In this document: positions 12,468-23,483 of the stretch, piece after piece
Numbering within the stretch: position 1 is the stretch's first letter
How the letters are laid out: every line of letters begins with the position of its first letter
Assembly: GCF_026151205.1 (NCBI RefSeq)
Contig: NC_087079.1
Location: forward strand, 10,964,635-11,028,634
Reading direction: 5' to 3'
DNA length: 64,000 nucleotides
Source of the DNA: Bolinopsis microptera
Taxonomy: Eukaryota; Ctenophora; Tentaculata; Lobata; Bolinopsidae
Notes under the pieces: model-generated
What the model saw: only the letters and a program-made list of their open reading frames with translations
Database searches by the model: none
Told to the model about the DNA's origin: nothing
Made by a program: the position numbers and the translations under genes

Positions 12468-14315
12468 ATCGTTTAACAATGTTTATTATATTTATTGTTG
12501 TTGCTGTTAAATTATTGTTAACTGCAATTCGTTATGCTGTGATCATTATGGTTAAATGCAAAATAACCTAAATAATTGTTGTAATAAACGTTAGCCTATT
12601 TATTTTGATATTCAAATTTAAATGAACTGAACATGATACCTTACTATCTTCAAGGTCATGAATGCAATTAATATCAAAATCAAATGAGAAATTTTGATCA
12701 TACTAATGATACAATGACTATTAAAATATAAAAAAGATAACCTCAAGAATATTGTACAGAAAATTTGAATTGATGAGTTAAAAACAAAACATGAAAATAG
12801 CAATTTTTAAAAAAGGATAAAATTTTAAAAATATCATTATGAAAAATTATCGTGAACGATCTGAAAGCACTAAAAACACGAGTTCAGATAGATCGACTCT
12901 CTCGTTGCGTTGTTACAGTGCAGAGAACATCTCTGATTCAGTTGCATTAGTAGCTTATGATTATCTTAAAACGATTCTACAATTTTTTAAACCAAGATTG
13001 GATCAATTTTACACAACATAATTAGAGGATAGGAATTAGGAACTATTTACAAAAATCATAGATAATTCCAAGGTCGTCAGAGTTGAACCTATTCTTTTCT
13101 ATTGGTAAGGAACCACTGTAGCAAGTGAACACTGTTATGTCATCTAAGTTCGAGGTAGGAGGAAGCTGTTGAAAATGAGTCCTGACATGTGGCTTAGACA
13201 GCTAAGTACAATGTACTAATGTAGGTGTGCACATCTGGATATCGAGTTAAAAAATGACCACCACTTTCACATCTCAACCTTGATTTTTTTCACATTAAGA
13301 CATCTTACAGGCCCAAATACTTCCCAAATACTAGCACTTGGCTTTGAGGAACACATCACAATTAACACCAGAATTCAAACATTTGGCTTCAGCAGCTGCA
13401 TCTGTCATAACATCAGGATGATCTTTAAAGAAGCATTTTGTCTAACAATCAAACAATAGGTAAAACCAAGATTCTGATTGCAATACTGTTGTTTGAAAGG
13501 TTATTATAATTAATATTAATAAATAAATTATGAAATATGGACCTAAGTCCTAAGTGATCTAAAAACAATGAAAGGTAATAATATGTCTTCATGAACTATA
13601 AATCGCACATGATTAATAGGTGATAAAATTGCACAGATAACATCATGAAAATCATGCTGGGGTATATTTGACATAATAAGGCATGATTGTCATGTGGGCC
13701 TAATAATCATGTGCAACTTGGGTTCTGGACTCTACAGCATTAAACTCTATGATGCGAGACTCTACAGCGCTAAAAAACAGGACTCTACACTCTACAGCTA
13801 CAGTATGGCATGGAGATGTGAAAAAAACAAGACTCTACAGCAGCAGCAAAATTTCGATAAAAATAGATTTAATTTTATATCTAACAAGGATGCCCTTGGT
13901 CACGGGGAGTGTTCTTTGAAAGTCAGTTTTTATCACATCAAGATATTCCATCCCGACCTAAGACAAAGCTGATGAAATGTAACACTGACTGGAAACAAAG
14001 TCATGACTTGAACAAACTAATAATAATTTCATTCCAATAATCTTTGGACAATTTTACCAAAATTGCATGCAATATTACCACCAACCTGATATGATGCAGT
14101 TTGTTCCATCTATTTTTTAACAGTTCACATTCAATATCATACCTTGCTCATTGTTCAATAATGTGCTGTCATTTGTTCATCACTGGCCTGTACAATTACA
14201 ACACTCTGATACCTGTTGGTGATGAAATTACTTCACGTAAGAATATTCAAATTAAATGGAGCATTCGCTAAAAGATTTTATATTTTGGCAGGGGCCTGTA
14301 TTATTTTTTAAATTA
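12468..14315. other. Intergenic DNA, AT-rich, no recognised gene
   Basis: Only short frames are present. At 13720-13840 the phrase GACTCTACAG recurs at irregular spacing, which creates a 92-codon open frame (13694-13972) of repetitive, non-protein-like composition. I see no gene here. Confidence 0.55.
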
Positions 14316-14332
14316 TTTTTTTTTTTTTTTTT
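14316..14332 (-). repeat. A17 run on the minus strand (T17 on +), possible LINE poly(A) tail
   Basis: Seventeen T's on the + strand read as a poly(A) tract on the minus strand, about 400 bases past the stop codon of the minus-strand LINE ending at 14738. This fits a retrotransposed poly(A) tail, although it could be a chance homopolymer. Confidence 0.5.
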
Positions 14333-14737
14333 GAAAATTCAATTAATCATTATATATATAAATCAAGCGTTACATTTCAGCCATGCAAAATTACAATGAC
14401 ATATTTTGATATACTAAATGATAAATGGTACTGCAATATAAGTTGCTTAATGTTTGGCCGGATGACAACTAACGAGAAAAATAAACTTGATTATATAATA
14501 ATTAATTCGGCTGAACCAACACATAGCAATAGCCACATTAACGTTGGGGCCGTCTACCAAATTTGAATGACAAACATTAACAAGAAATCAAACATATCAT
14601 AAATAATTATAAGGATTTTGTTCATTACAATTCCGTCACAACTGATAAAGAAAAAGAAAGGACAAGCAGATAGGAAATTGGACGGACAGAATTGTAACCA
14701 ACAAAAACAAATTTCTGAGACTCATAAGACTGATGAG

Positions 14738-17682
14738 CTAATCTGGCCAGACTGTATCGGCAGCCCAGAGGTACTTGATCAGTTTGGCCTTAAAAGTAGA
14801 AATCCGCTCTGACTGCCGGATACATACTGGTAGACTATTCCATTTCAGCATAGATCTATGAAAAAAGCTATTTCGGAAGGCATCCGAGCAGGCCACAGTG
14901 GTACTCATGTAAGTTGAAGTATCCGACATATCAATTATTTGAGCATTGTGCCTAGTGTATCGGGTGCCCTCTGGACGGCATAGGACTATATATGTAGGGA
15001 GCGAAACTGGAATTATGCTATTCACTATTTTATAGAAGGTCATAAGATCGTTATAAATAAACTTCTGTTTAACAGGGAGAGTATTTAATTTCTTTTGCTC
15101 TGTAGCAAGTTTATCGTCATTATAACTGGAGTAAGGTTCACCATTGATCCATTTAATAGCCCTCTTTTGGATAGCAACAAACTGTTGAAGATGAGTTGCA
15201 GATTGAGGGGACCATATGACAGAACAATGTTCAAATATAGACCTAATTAACGCTAAATAGAACGATCTTTTCTGCCTTTTATCAGTAGTGAAATGACATG
15301 TTCTCTTAAGTAGTCCAAGTCTAGAGGTAGCTTTGGAAACAAGCGCTTTACATTGTGCACCCCAATTAAACCTGGAGTTTATTGCGACTCCTAAATCTGA
15401 CTGAGAGGGCACAAAGTCAATATCACTTCCAGAAAGTTTATAAAAGAAGGTATTGAATGGCAAGTTATCCAGCACGTTTCTTTGCAGGGACACAGAGAGG
15501 GCTTTGCACTTTTGTGGGTGGAACTTCATTCGATTTCTCACTGACCAATCATATAATCTGTTGATGTCATTTTGGATTGTGTGATGGTCAGGGTAACCAA
15601 GGATCTCCCTCCAAATTTTAGTGTCATCTGCATAAAGGGCGATATTGGTGCCTTCAGAGACACAGAAGAACATGTCATTTATAAATATTACAAACAATAA
15701 AGGGCCAAGTATAGAACCTTGAGGGACACCAGACCGAACTGGTAGAGAAGAAGACGTTTGGCCTCCTATCACTACTTGTTGTTGTCGCCCCTCAAGATAG
15801 GACTTAATAAATTTAAGCATTAGTCCATCGACATTAAAAATATTCTTTAATTTACTTAAAATGAGGTCATGCGAAACCTATCAAACGCTTTCGCAAAATC
15901 AAAATATATTATATCAGTCCTGGACCTGTTATTCAATGCAAGTGCAAGATTGTCCGTGAAAGGTATCATTTGGGTTGTACATGAACGTTCATTAACAAAA
16001 CCGTGTTGTCGGTCATCCAACAGATCAGAACATGCAGCGTATAATGCAGTCTTTATGCACCTTTCAAAGACTTTCATTACAAGAGATGTTAACGAGATAG
16101 GCCTGTAGTTCTCAACCGAAGACTTATCGCCCTTTTTGTGCACTGGTACTACAAGTGCCAGCTTCCAATCAGGGGGTATGCATCCGCTCGAGAAAGACAG
16201 GTTAAATAAAACACTAAGTGGGTATGCAAGGCTTTGGGCACAGTTTTTGAGGACTCTCCCATGAATCCCATCAGGGCCAGGGGCCTTGTTAGGATTTAAC
16301 TTTTTAAGAATCAACAGAACATCTTCTCTACTAAACACAAGACTTGAAAAACAATCATCACGAAAATCTATGTCAATGCCATAATCGCTCTCTTGGGAAA
16401 ACTGCTCATAAAAATATTCGTTAAAAAGGGCAGCTTGATCAGATGGATTGTTTCGAAAGCGATTATGATATTTGACAGTTTCAGGGATCCTGGTTGACTT
16501 TGATTTAGATTTAACGTAGGTCCAGAATTTCTTGGAGATAAGAGCATCATCGGAGTCATCCTCAACACTGAGTCTCATTCTTTCGTCCATCAAATTTTTA
16601 AATTTCGTGCGAAATGCACGAAACTTTTGTTTATGAGACTCAGAGTTGCTCCCCTTATGCCTTATTCTCCATTTCTCCTTATTTCGTAGGAGACGATCAC
16701 ATTCGGAGTCATACCATGGGGGCTGGAACTGAGACTTAATGGTCTTTTTAGGGATCCATCGGTCACAGGCTGCACCGAGAACTCCTCTGAATCGACTCCA
16801 GGCAAGATAAGGATCATTACACTCAAATATACTATCCCAATCGATGCTAAATAACTCAGAATTCAGGCCCCTAAAATTACCTTTACTATAATTAAAGATC
16901 TTTCTTTTAGGCTGCTTAATATACTTGGTCTTAATATCAATGTCAAATGTGATACAATAGTGGTCGGACATACACATTTCGTTTTGATCTAAAACTTTAA
17001 CATTCTTAATAAGGTTTTGAATGTTAGTGAACACAAGATCTAAGGTGTTGCCTGACTTGTGAGTAGGGGAGCTAATAAGTTGCACTGTATGTCCGAGGTC
17101 ATCAGTGAGAAAATTTACAAAGCTAGAATGTAACTGGCAAGATGACTGACCATCTGGCCAGGAAATCGAAGCCAAATTAAAGTCACCTACCAGAATGTGC
17201 CTTTGCAATTTTCTGGCAGATGCTAAAGTAACAAAATGTTTCTTGAAAGATTCAAAATTATCTAAGCCAAGCGTTCCTACTCTATAAAATGTTGATATAC
17301 AAAAGTTTCTTCCACACTGAGTCTTAATTATGATGGATAATAATTCAGCTTGAACACTAACTTTAGAGAACTTTAGACTCGAGATATCAATGTCTGTTCT
17401 ATGGGCAATCAGAACACCACCACCGTTTTTTCTGAATTTCTTGGGCTGGGTTGCATCCACTGGATGCGATCTTAAGGATCGGTCAAGCCTAAATACTTTG
17501 TATTTGTCAGGGAGCACCTCATTACTGAGAATGGAATTTTTCAGCCATGTCTCGTTTAGAATAATGATGTGAGGCTTATGTTTGTAGATATAACCATGGA
17601 ATTCATGTATCTTGGTCATATTTAGTGGTGGTGTTCCTGATGCTAAATCGCGTGTATAAAATGTTTCAAACAGTATACACAT
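14738..17682 (-). pseudogene. LINE ORF2 (endonuclease plus reverse transcriptase) with one frameshift
   Basis: This is a Jockey/CR1-like non-LTR retrotransposon polyprotein read in two frames, 17682 to 15856 and then about 15880 to 14738. The first part has an AP-endonuclease domain (NETWL, GDFN, SDHYCITFD), then the RT start (NKAPGPDGIHGRVLK, HKKGDKSSVENYRPISLTS, HGFVNERSC, YFDFAKAFD). The second part continues with SGVPQGSILGPLLF, YADDTKI and the C-terminal thumb/tail. The frame breaks just after the first catalytic aspartate block, near 15880, and a one-base loss explains it. No other stop interrupts the two parts, so the insertion looks fairly young. ORF1 is not visible upstream, so the copy may be 5'-truncated or its ORF1 degraded. 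Confidence 0.9.
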
Positions 17683-17738
17683 AATGTCACAATGACCCTA
17701 TATAAAAATAACCCTTCAAAAACTCAATATTTTGAAAA

Positions 17739-18038
17739 TCACCCTTGGCCTTGCGGTCCAAGTTCAAATCTATTGACAAAGTTCTTTCTCGCCCCTCTGT
17801 CTCCCCGGAGAGAAATTACCGTCGTTCTTAAGATTTCGAAACGAAGGCGCTTCCTAATGTATCCCACAGCATCTGAGTACCTCTGCCCTGTGTGGTATTC
17901 CATCTTACTAGCCAGCTTCTTTACTAGTCTTTCAGCTTCAACACCCATTCCACCAGACGTTGAAAAAACTAACGGCATGAAGCTTCCTTTCTCTACTTTC
18001 AGGACCCTTGCATTGTACCACCGTTTGCATTGTAACAC
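17739..18038 (-). mobile_element. Retroelement C-terminal fragment
   Basis: A 99-codon minus-strand frame contains FMPLVFSTSGGMG, a GQRYSDAVGYIRKRLRFEIL block and TTVISLRGDRG. I associate this combination with the C-terminal end of invertebrate retrotransposon polyproteins, by memory only. It lies directly upstream of the frameshifted LINE and is probably a separate truncated insertion. No catalytic domain remains. Confidence 0.55.
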
Positions 18039-18071
18039 CGTTCCCCACTAACATTTTTCCTCAACAAAAAC

Positions 18072-18389
18072 AGGTACAAGAAAATTAACATCACAGGTAC
18101 TCACATCAGATGGCTAACATGGCTACTATCAGGACACAGCCCACTAGCATACTTCCAGACGGTAGCAAACAACTCCAAATTCGAAACACAAGACTGTGAA
18201 CACTGCCCAGGGGAAGCAGAAACATCACAGCACTTCCTATGTGAATGCATCCAGCTGATGACAACTAGAATGAGGATATTTGGTAAACCTATCCTAACAA
18301 TCGAGGAACTCATCAATAGTAAACTCGACCACATTATCAAATTCGTGGAACAGTCAACAAGGTTTGACAGAGAAGATCTATTTGGATAA
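18072..18389 (+). pseudogene. LINE C-terminal fragment with Cys/His tail (RNase H-side)
   Basis: An open frame without an ATG runs 105 codons to a TAA. It contains RWLTWLLSGHSPLAYF, then the Cys/His cluster CEHCPGEAETSQHFLCEC, then a charged tail ending at DREDLFG. The cluster resembles the CCHC segment at the end of I/Jockey/R1-type LINE polyproteins (family knowledge). The body of the element is missing upstream. The next 350 bases include CCCGCCAAAGAAGAA, which looks like such an element's 3' UTR. Confidence 0.7.
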
Positions 18390-18797
18390 GCATCTAGGAC
18401 ATACACCAAGGTTCAAAAACAACCATACATTAGACCCAAACAGGACTATCTCAGATAGTTCCACATATTCAGGTGTGGACCATGCTCGGAAGTCCCTCGC
18501 CTGCCCGCCAAAGAAGAACATCTGAAGTGGGTTTGCTCTGAGCAAGGTAGTAACAGCTTCGAGACTCCAAAGGTCTGTTGCGTTGATATCTAATATTATT
18601 CTATGTTTTTGTATACACTTAGGGAGTCCTGGAGTGTGGCTAGCAGGAGTCACACTCTGTGGGCACGGCGAGAAGGCCTCCCTCTTCACTAGGAGGCCAG
18701 AAACCGTTGAACAAAACAGAGAGAGAGAGAACACCGTTTTTTCTCATTTTCATGCATAAAAATCAAAATATTTTGTTTAAAAAATAGAGGTTGAGTC

Positions 18798-18828
18798 AAA
18801 ACAGGATTATAGACACACATCCTGTTTT
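18798..18828. repeat. 10-base perfect inverted repeat
   Basis: AAAACAGGAT (18798-18807) pairs with ATCCTGTTTT (18819-18828) across an 11-base loop. No gene-end context supports a terminator role. Confidence 0.6.
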
Positions 18829-19091
18829 TCCTTCTTTCAATCCCACCCGGTCTATCTGGATATCAAGCTCTTTGGAATTGGAACTGATGGACATAATCCA
18901 AAGGCTGCAAAAACAAATTTGAATCGTTGTTATTGTTGGGAGTGAAAAACTTTGAATTAGTGATAGATGGGGGATGTCTAGCACAAGGCAGACCCTCAAC
19001 AAACTCCCTGAAACAATAGGTTTTCGATGAATGAACTTGAATTGCAGTGACGAAAATTGTAGTCTGTTTCTGTGAAATTCTGTCTAACATG

Positions 19092-19454
19092 GCCGTAATT
19101 CCGGGGGGGATTGGGGAGTCGATCACCCCCAAGATTTTTGGGGATCTAATTTCTAATCGCTAAAAATTCACAATTTTAACTCGAAAAGTCAAAAATTTCT
19201 GGGAGCCATAAACAGAACACTGCCTCCAAACCCCTAGTATAGGCTCTTACGGTCAAAAAGACGTGTTTTCTGCTATGGAAACAAAAAAATACGTCTAGAA
19301 AGGTGTATCTAGAGTGCCTAGCGTATCGAGCAGAAAATGCCCGTAAGAGCTTCTACTACCCTGGCCTAGACACCGCTTTGTTCCAGATAGCTAACCGGAG
19401 CCGGGCTCGCTTTGCTCGGCCATGATCCCCTAAGTTCGAAACCGGAATTACGGC
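19092..19454. mobile_element. Small foldback element with nested inverted repeats
   Basis: The outer arms are a perfect 13-base inverted pair: GCCGTAATTCCGG at 19092-19104 and CCGGAATTACGGC at 19442-19454. Inner arms (GCTCTTACGG at 19244-19253, CCGTAAGAGC at 19341-19350) flank further related sequence, TTTTCTGCT and AGCAGAAAA. The roughly 363-base whole could fold back on itself. It has no coding capacity. This fits a non-autonomous foldback or MITE-type element. Target duplications were not identified. Confidence 0.6.
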
Positions 19455-19513
19455 TCTGCTGTCTAAATATGTTTCTAGCAGATTGCAGATCCTAGGGTAA
19501 ACTTATCTTAACA

Positions 19514-19530
19514 ACATAACATAACATAAC
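19514..19530 (-). repeat. Short ATAAC-type tail repeat at LINE 3' end
   Basis: ACATAACATAACATAAC lies about 60 bases beyond the stop codon of the minus-strand LINE ORF2. Short tandem tails of this kind, rather than poly(A), end many CR1/L2-like LINEs. Confidence 0.6.
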
Positions 19531-19587
19531 ATTATAAATAATGCCTCTCTGGGCATCTCAAAAAGAAATTCATAGAAAATGAACACT

Positions 19588-22500
19588 TTACGTTTGAAAC
19601 CATATAATTACAAACTTTTTAAAAAATTTAACTACGTAAATACCTTTGATATTAACCTTCTTCCTCTTAGCTACCAATGGATTATCTTTCATATAACTTA
19701 CATAACTATTCCTATTAGACACAGACACATCTATCCTATCAAAGATGTCATATGAAAGTTCCCAGTGATGACCAAGCTTATTAGCTCGATATCCATGAAG
19801 CCGAAAGGCATCTAATCCCCTCTTGAAACCAGTAACTGACTCACTAGCTTTCACAAGTGGTGGTAGACTGTTCCAATAGCGCAAGACCCTTTGGGCAAAG
19901 AAATCAGTCTCATTTGTGGTGAATCTATGAGTCTTTGATCTAGCAGCAACGGTCCTACCAGAACGACCAAATAAATCGGAACCATAACCCACAAAGCCTT
20001 CCTGGATCTTGAACATCTCAATGAGATCTCCACGAACCCTGCGTTCAAGCAGGGTTGTGAGGTTCAGCTTATCCAGTCTCTCTCTGTACGTCATGAGTCC
20101 CAATCCATCAATCATACGGGTGAACGATCTTTGAACACCTTCCAATTCAAGAATCAGTGACCAGTTTCCATGCCTAGCCATTGGAGCCCATGCCTGTGAA
20201 CAATACTCTATATGAGGCTTTACTAAAGACTTATACAAGCCCAGCATAACGCTTTTCTTCCTCGATATAATATTTCTTGTAAGCCAGGCAATGGTACTAT
20301 TAGCTTTAGCAATGCACTTTCTCACATGACCCTCAAAGTTGAAGCTGGTGTTAAAGACAACTCCAAGGTCCTTCTCGCTTTCAACACATCTCAAAGGCAC
20401 ACCACCAAACAAGTACTGATTCTTAGGATTACAAGAACCAATTTGCATGACCATACACTTATCTACATTAAAATTTAAACACCAACGAGACTCCCAAAGT
20501 TCTAGCAACTTCAAATCAGCTGTTAGATTAATAAAAGGATTAACAATCATTTTAACATCATCAGCAAAAAGTTTGATGATAGCTTTGATTCCTTCTGGAA
20601 GATCATTTACAAATAAAAGAAAGAGCAATGGTCCCAAAACACTGCCTTGGGGCACTCCTGAAAGTATATACTTAATCTCAGAAAATTCATCTCCTACTTT
20701 AACTTTCATAGACCTCCCTACTAAAAAGTTTTCTAAAATACCAATTATCTCCTCAGGAACACCAACATTTCTTAATTTAACTAATAAACGGTGGTGTGGT
20801 ACGCTATCAAAGGCCTTAGAGAAATCAAAGTATAATATATCAGCACAGCCACCTTCAGCCAGCAAGTCATTGACAGCGTCAATAGACTCCAGTAGGTTAG
20901 ATAAGCATGACCGACCCTTCATGAAGCCGTGCTGCGTGCTACTAAGCACCTGTTCAACACCATCGAGAATATACTCCCTAAGAAGCTTCTCATAGGCTTT
21001 GCATAGTATACAAGTCAGTGACACAGGCCTGTAATTATTAGGACTATGTACTGACCCCTTTTTGTGCAAGGCCACAACAGTGGCAGTTTTCCATACCTCA
21101 GGAATATACTGCTCAGAAGCACAGGCACTAAACAGCAACACAACCGCATCCACAAAGGAACTGTTCTCACTTAAATACCTCAGGAGTCTAGGATGAACAC
21201 CATCAGGACCCATAGCTTTACTAATATCTAGTGATCCCAAAATCTTGGCAACACTTTCAGGGTGCACCATAAATTTACTCCAGAAGTAATCATTATTACA
21301 TTCTGTATAACAATTTTGAGGCAGAGGGCCAAAAGGTTCAGGTTTAAAAACTGACTGGAAAAAATCAGCTAACACTTCTGCCGTTTCAGAAGGAGACTTG
21401 GTCTCAGAACCATCATCTGTTTTAAGTCTTTCTACAGATTTTCTTAAAACACTTTTAGATTTAAGGTAATTAAAAAGAGGTTTACAATTTAACTTAAACA
21501 ATTTAGTCACTTTATTCTCATATTTGATCTTTGCCTTAATCTCAGCGTTCTGGTACATCCGCTGCTCGTACTCGGCTGCGTTAAACATCACCATCGTAGG
21601 ATCCTCGTCAAAATCCTTCCATGCCCGGTCCTTGCACTTTCTTTTCCTAACCAGACTAGAGCAATCCCAGGGTAACCTCTGTAAGATCTCCCCACCTTTA
21701 GTTGTTTTAAGGTGGGTGGTTGGAACACGATCTGAAATGACACTAAGTTTTTGGTGTAATTCTTCCCACATCTCTTCGACCTGAAGATCTTCTCTAGAGT
21801 ACCCCCAGCTGATGTCTGATGACTGTGTGTTAACAAAGTCCTGATCCACCTTATACCAGCTTTTCTTCTTAGATGTAAGGAACTCGACATTGTTTTTGAC
21901 TTTCAGCTCGACCAGTAGTGATACATGATCGCTTTTACCCAGAGGAGCAAGGATATCAACATTATTTACAAAACAATCATTATTGCAGAAGACCTGATCA
22001 AGCAAGGAGCATTGAGTTGTATCACCAACCTTCCTGACACGTGTCAAAGACCCAGTGACATACCACTTCAAACCTTTCCTGGTAAAGACATTCAAGAATT
22101 CTGATTCCATCAGCAACCTTCTGTCACATGAGTTTGGTGGGCGCTCGACTAAACTTTTGTCCCAGTTAACATGAGGTAGGTTCACATCGCCAACTATCAC
22201 CAACTCTTCATCCGCATTAACTGGTAAACGTTCAAGAGCACCTAACAGGCCAGCATTGTCCTTCATATCAACAAGTGAAGTAGACCGATACAGACAAACA
22301 ACATTGAACCTAACAGAGTCGATTACAATATTTACCGCAAGTGATTCAAGACCAGTGAACCAATCCAATCGTTCTACCCTCAGTGCTTTGTGGACAAAGA
22401 TAGCAGATCCCCCAAAACGTGTATCATTAGGTCTGTCTGCACGAAAGAGGTTGAAATTAGGAATAGACACTTCAGCGTCAACAATATCTGAATTTAGCCA

Positions 22501-22599
22501 GGACTCTGTCACACAAATGATCTGAACGTCGTGAGTCTCTGACAAAACCATGAGTTCCGTCATCTTATTGTACAGGGAATTAGCATTAGTGTACAGCAT
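19588..22599 (-). CDS. Intact LINE ORF2: endonuclease and reverse transcriptase (CR1/L2-like)
   Basis: This 1003-codon frame without stops encodes the enzyme that nicks target DNA and copies the LINE's own RNA. The N-terminal AP-like endonuclease (about 1-235) shows N5, TESWL at 31-35, GDVN at 137-140 and SDH at 223-225. A linker rich in basic residues follows. The RT domain (about 430-740) shows GPDGVHPRLL, HKKGSVHSPNNYRPVSLT, D592 in YFDFSKAFD, SGVPQGSVLGPLLF and FADD at 678-681. All catalytic aspartates are present. It ends in the usual tail (RVLRYWNSLPPLVKAS). Its own ORF1 lies upstream and is interrupted, so this copy is probably not autonomous even though ORF2 looks functional. Confidence 0.92.
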   Translation of the reverse strand: MLYTNANSLYNKMTELMVLSETHDVQIICVTESWLNSDIVDAEVSIPNFNLFRADRPNDTRFGGSAIFVHKALRVERLDWFTGLESLAVNIVIDSVRFNVVCLYRSTSLVDMKDNAGLLGALERLPVNADEELVIVGDVNLPHVNWDKSLVERPPNSCDRRLLMESEFLNVFTRKGLKWYVTGSLTRVRKVGDTTQCSLLDQVFCNNDCFVNNVDILAPLGKSDHVSLLVELKVKNNVEFLTSKKKSWYKVDQDFVNTQSSDISWGYSREDLQVEEMWEELHQKLSVISDRVPTTHLKTTKGGEILQRLPWDCSSLVRKRKCKDRAWKDFDEDPTMVMFNAAEYEQRMYQNAEIKAKIKYENKVTKLFKLNCKPLFNYLKSKSVLRKSVERLKTDDGSETKSPSETAEVLADFFQSVFKPEPFGPLPQNCYTECNNDYFWSKFMVHPESVAKILGSLDISKAMGPDGVHPRLLRYLSENSSFVDAVVLLFSACASEQYIPEVWKTATVVALHKKGSVHSPNNYRPVSLTCILCKAYEKLLREYILDGVEQVLSSTQHGFMKGRSCLSNLLESIDAVNDLLAEGGCADILYFDFSKAFDSVPHHRLLVKLRNVGVPEEIIGILENFLVGRSMKVKVGDEFSEIKYILSGVPQGSVLGPLLFLLFVNDLPEGIKAIIKLFADDVKMIVNPFINLTADLKLLELWESRWCLNFNVDKCMVMQIGSCNPKNQYLFGGVPLRCVESEKDLGVVFNTSFNFEGHVRKCIAKANSTIAWLTRNIISRKKSVMLGLYKSLVKPHIEYCSQAWAPMARHGNWSLILELEGVQRSFTRMIDGLGLMTYRERLDKLNLTTLLERRVRGDLIEMFKIQEGFVGYGSDLFGRSGRTVAARSKTHRFTTNETDFFAQRVLRYWNSLPPLVKASESVTGFKRGLDAFRLHGYRANKLGHHWELSYDIFDRIDVSVSNRNSYVSYMKDNPLVAKRKKVNIKGIYVVKFFKKFVIIWFQT

Positions 22600-22631
22600 C
22601 CTGATACCCTGTGATTCCTTTACGCAACTCG

Positions 22632-23427
22632 CTACTCGTTTTTTGACTTCACAGCATTCTGGACAACATCTTCTTTATTATCCGCATGCTCTACATTTGT
22701 TACAGAAGCCACATCAGTTGGCAGTTCCTCTTTGGGTGGTTTGTCAGCAGTTACTTTGGTCCTCTTATCAGTTTCCAGTTTAGCATTGCGTGTGTTCCAC
22801 CGGATATCTCGATCCGCCTTGATCAAGTCAGGATTTATCCATACATCATCACTTTTCTTTTTTCCATGATAAGCAAACCCGCGTCCATGGTTGTGTGTGT
22901 AAGTAGCTAACTCTTCACTCTTTAGCTTCGCAATGACCATTCTTCCCCTGTACTTTGTACGGTTGACGTTGCCGAATACACCTATTCTCTTTGCTGATAC
23001 AATGTCACTCTGGTTAAGATCTGTTGCATGTCGACAGATGATAGCCTTTAGTTGTTCCTGACTCTCATTTTCCTTATCTTCATCAGGTAAGTTTGACAGA
23101 ACAATGTTATTCTCCCGCTTTTTCCTTTCCTGCATGTTAGCATCAATCTGTTGTGAGATGGTGGTTATTGCAGGGCCTGCTGCGTGCTGACACACTTCAG
23201 CTATCAATTTCTTCTCAGCCCAACTCTTGTGTATCTTCTTATTGGCTTCTGAAACAACATCATTTACAAGAACCTTCTGGATAGATTGTTCCACACTGGC
23301 GCTGACAGCAGTCTGTATAACACTTGTCAGTTCTTTAGCAACGTCATCAGTAAGTTTTTCAAATTTGAGTTTCTCAGGCAAAACGAAACAAAAGTGGCAG
23401 TTCCACACTGTCAGCTTCTTGACATCT
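22632..23427 (-). pseudogene. LINE ORF1, 3' part (RNA-binding-like region)
   Basis: Read on the minus strand, this begins inside a PHD finger (DVKKLTVWNCHFC carries its last Cys pair). It continues through a helical region (LTSVIQTAVSASVEQSIQKV) into a probable RNA-binding fold beginning RKKRENNIVLSNLP, then GRMVIAKLKSEE, and a charged tail. CR1-like LINE ORF1 proteins commonly join a PHD-type zinc finger to such a domain. The 5' part of the same ORF lies at 25514-25314, separated by an inserted LINE. It stops 32 bases before ORF2. Confidence 0.8.
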
Positions 23428-23483
23428 GTAACGTGTTGGGCATATTCATCGACCTGTAACGTGTTAGGCATATTCATCGACCT
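23428..23483 (+). repeat. 28-base tandem duplication at the 5' end of the inserted LINE
   Basis: Two head-to-tail copies (23428-23455 and 23456-23483) differ at one base; each begins GTAACGTGTT and ends CATCGACCT. The unit crosses the junction between the interrupted ORF1 and the RT sequence of the incoming element. Confidence 0.85.

Noticed and set aside
13694-13972. 92-codon + frame
   Set aside because: Composition follows the repeated GACTCTACAG word; no domain and no splice context.
22632-23470. Upstream continuation of the + strand RT frame (from 23227)
   Set aside because: It is the reverse complement of the minus-strand ORF1; real RT similarity begins only at the catalytic block near 23470.
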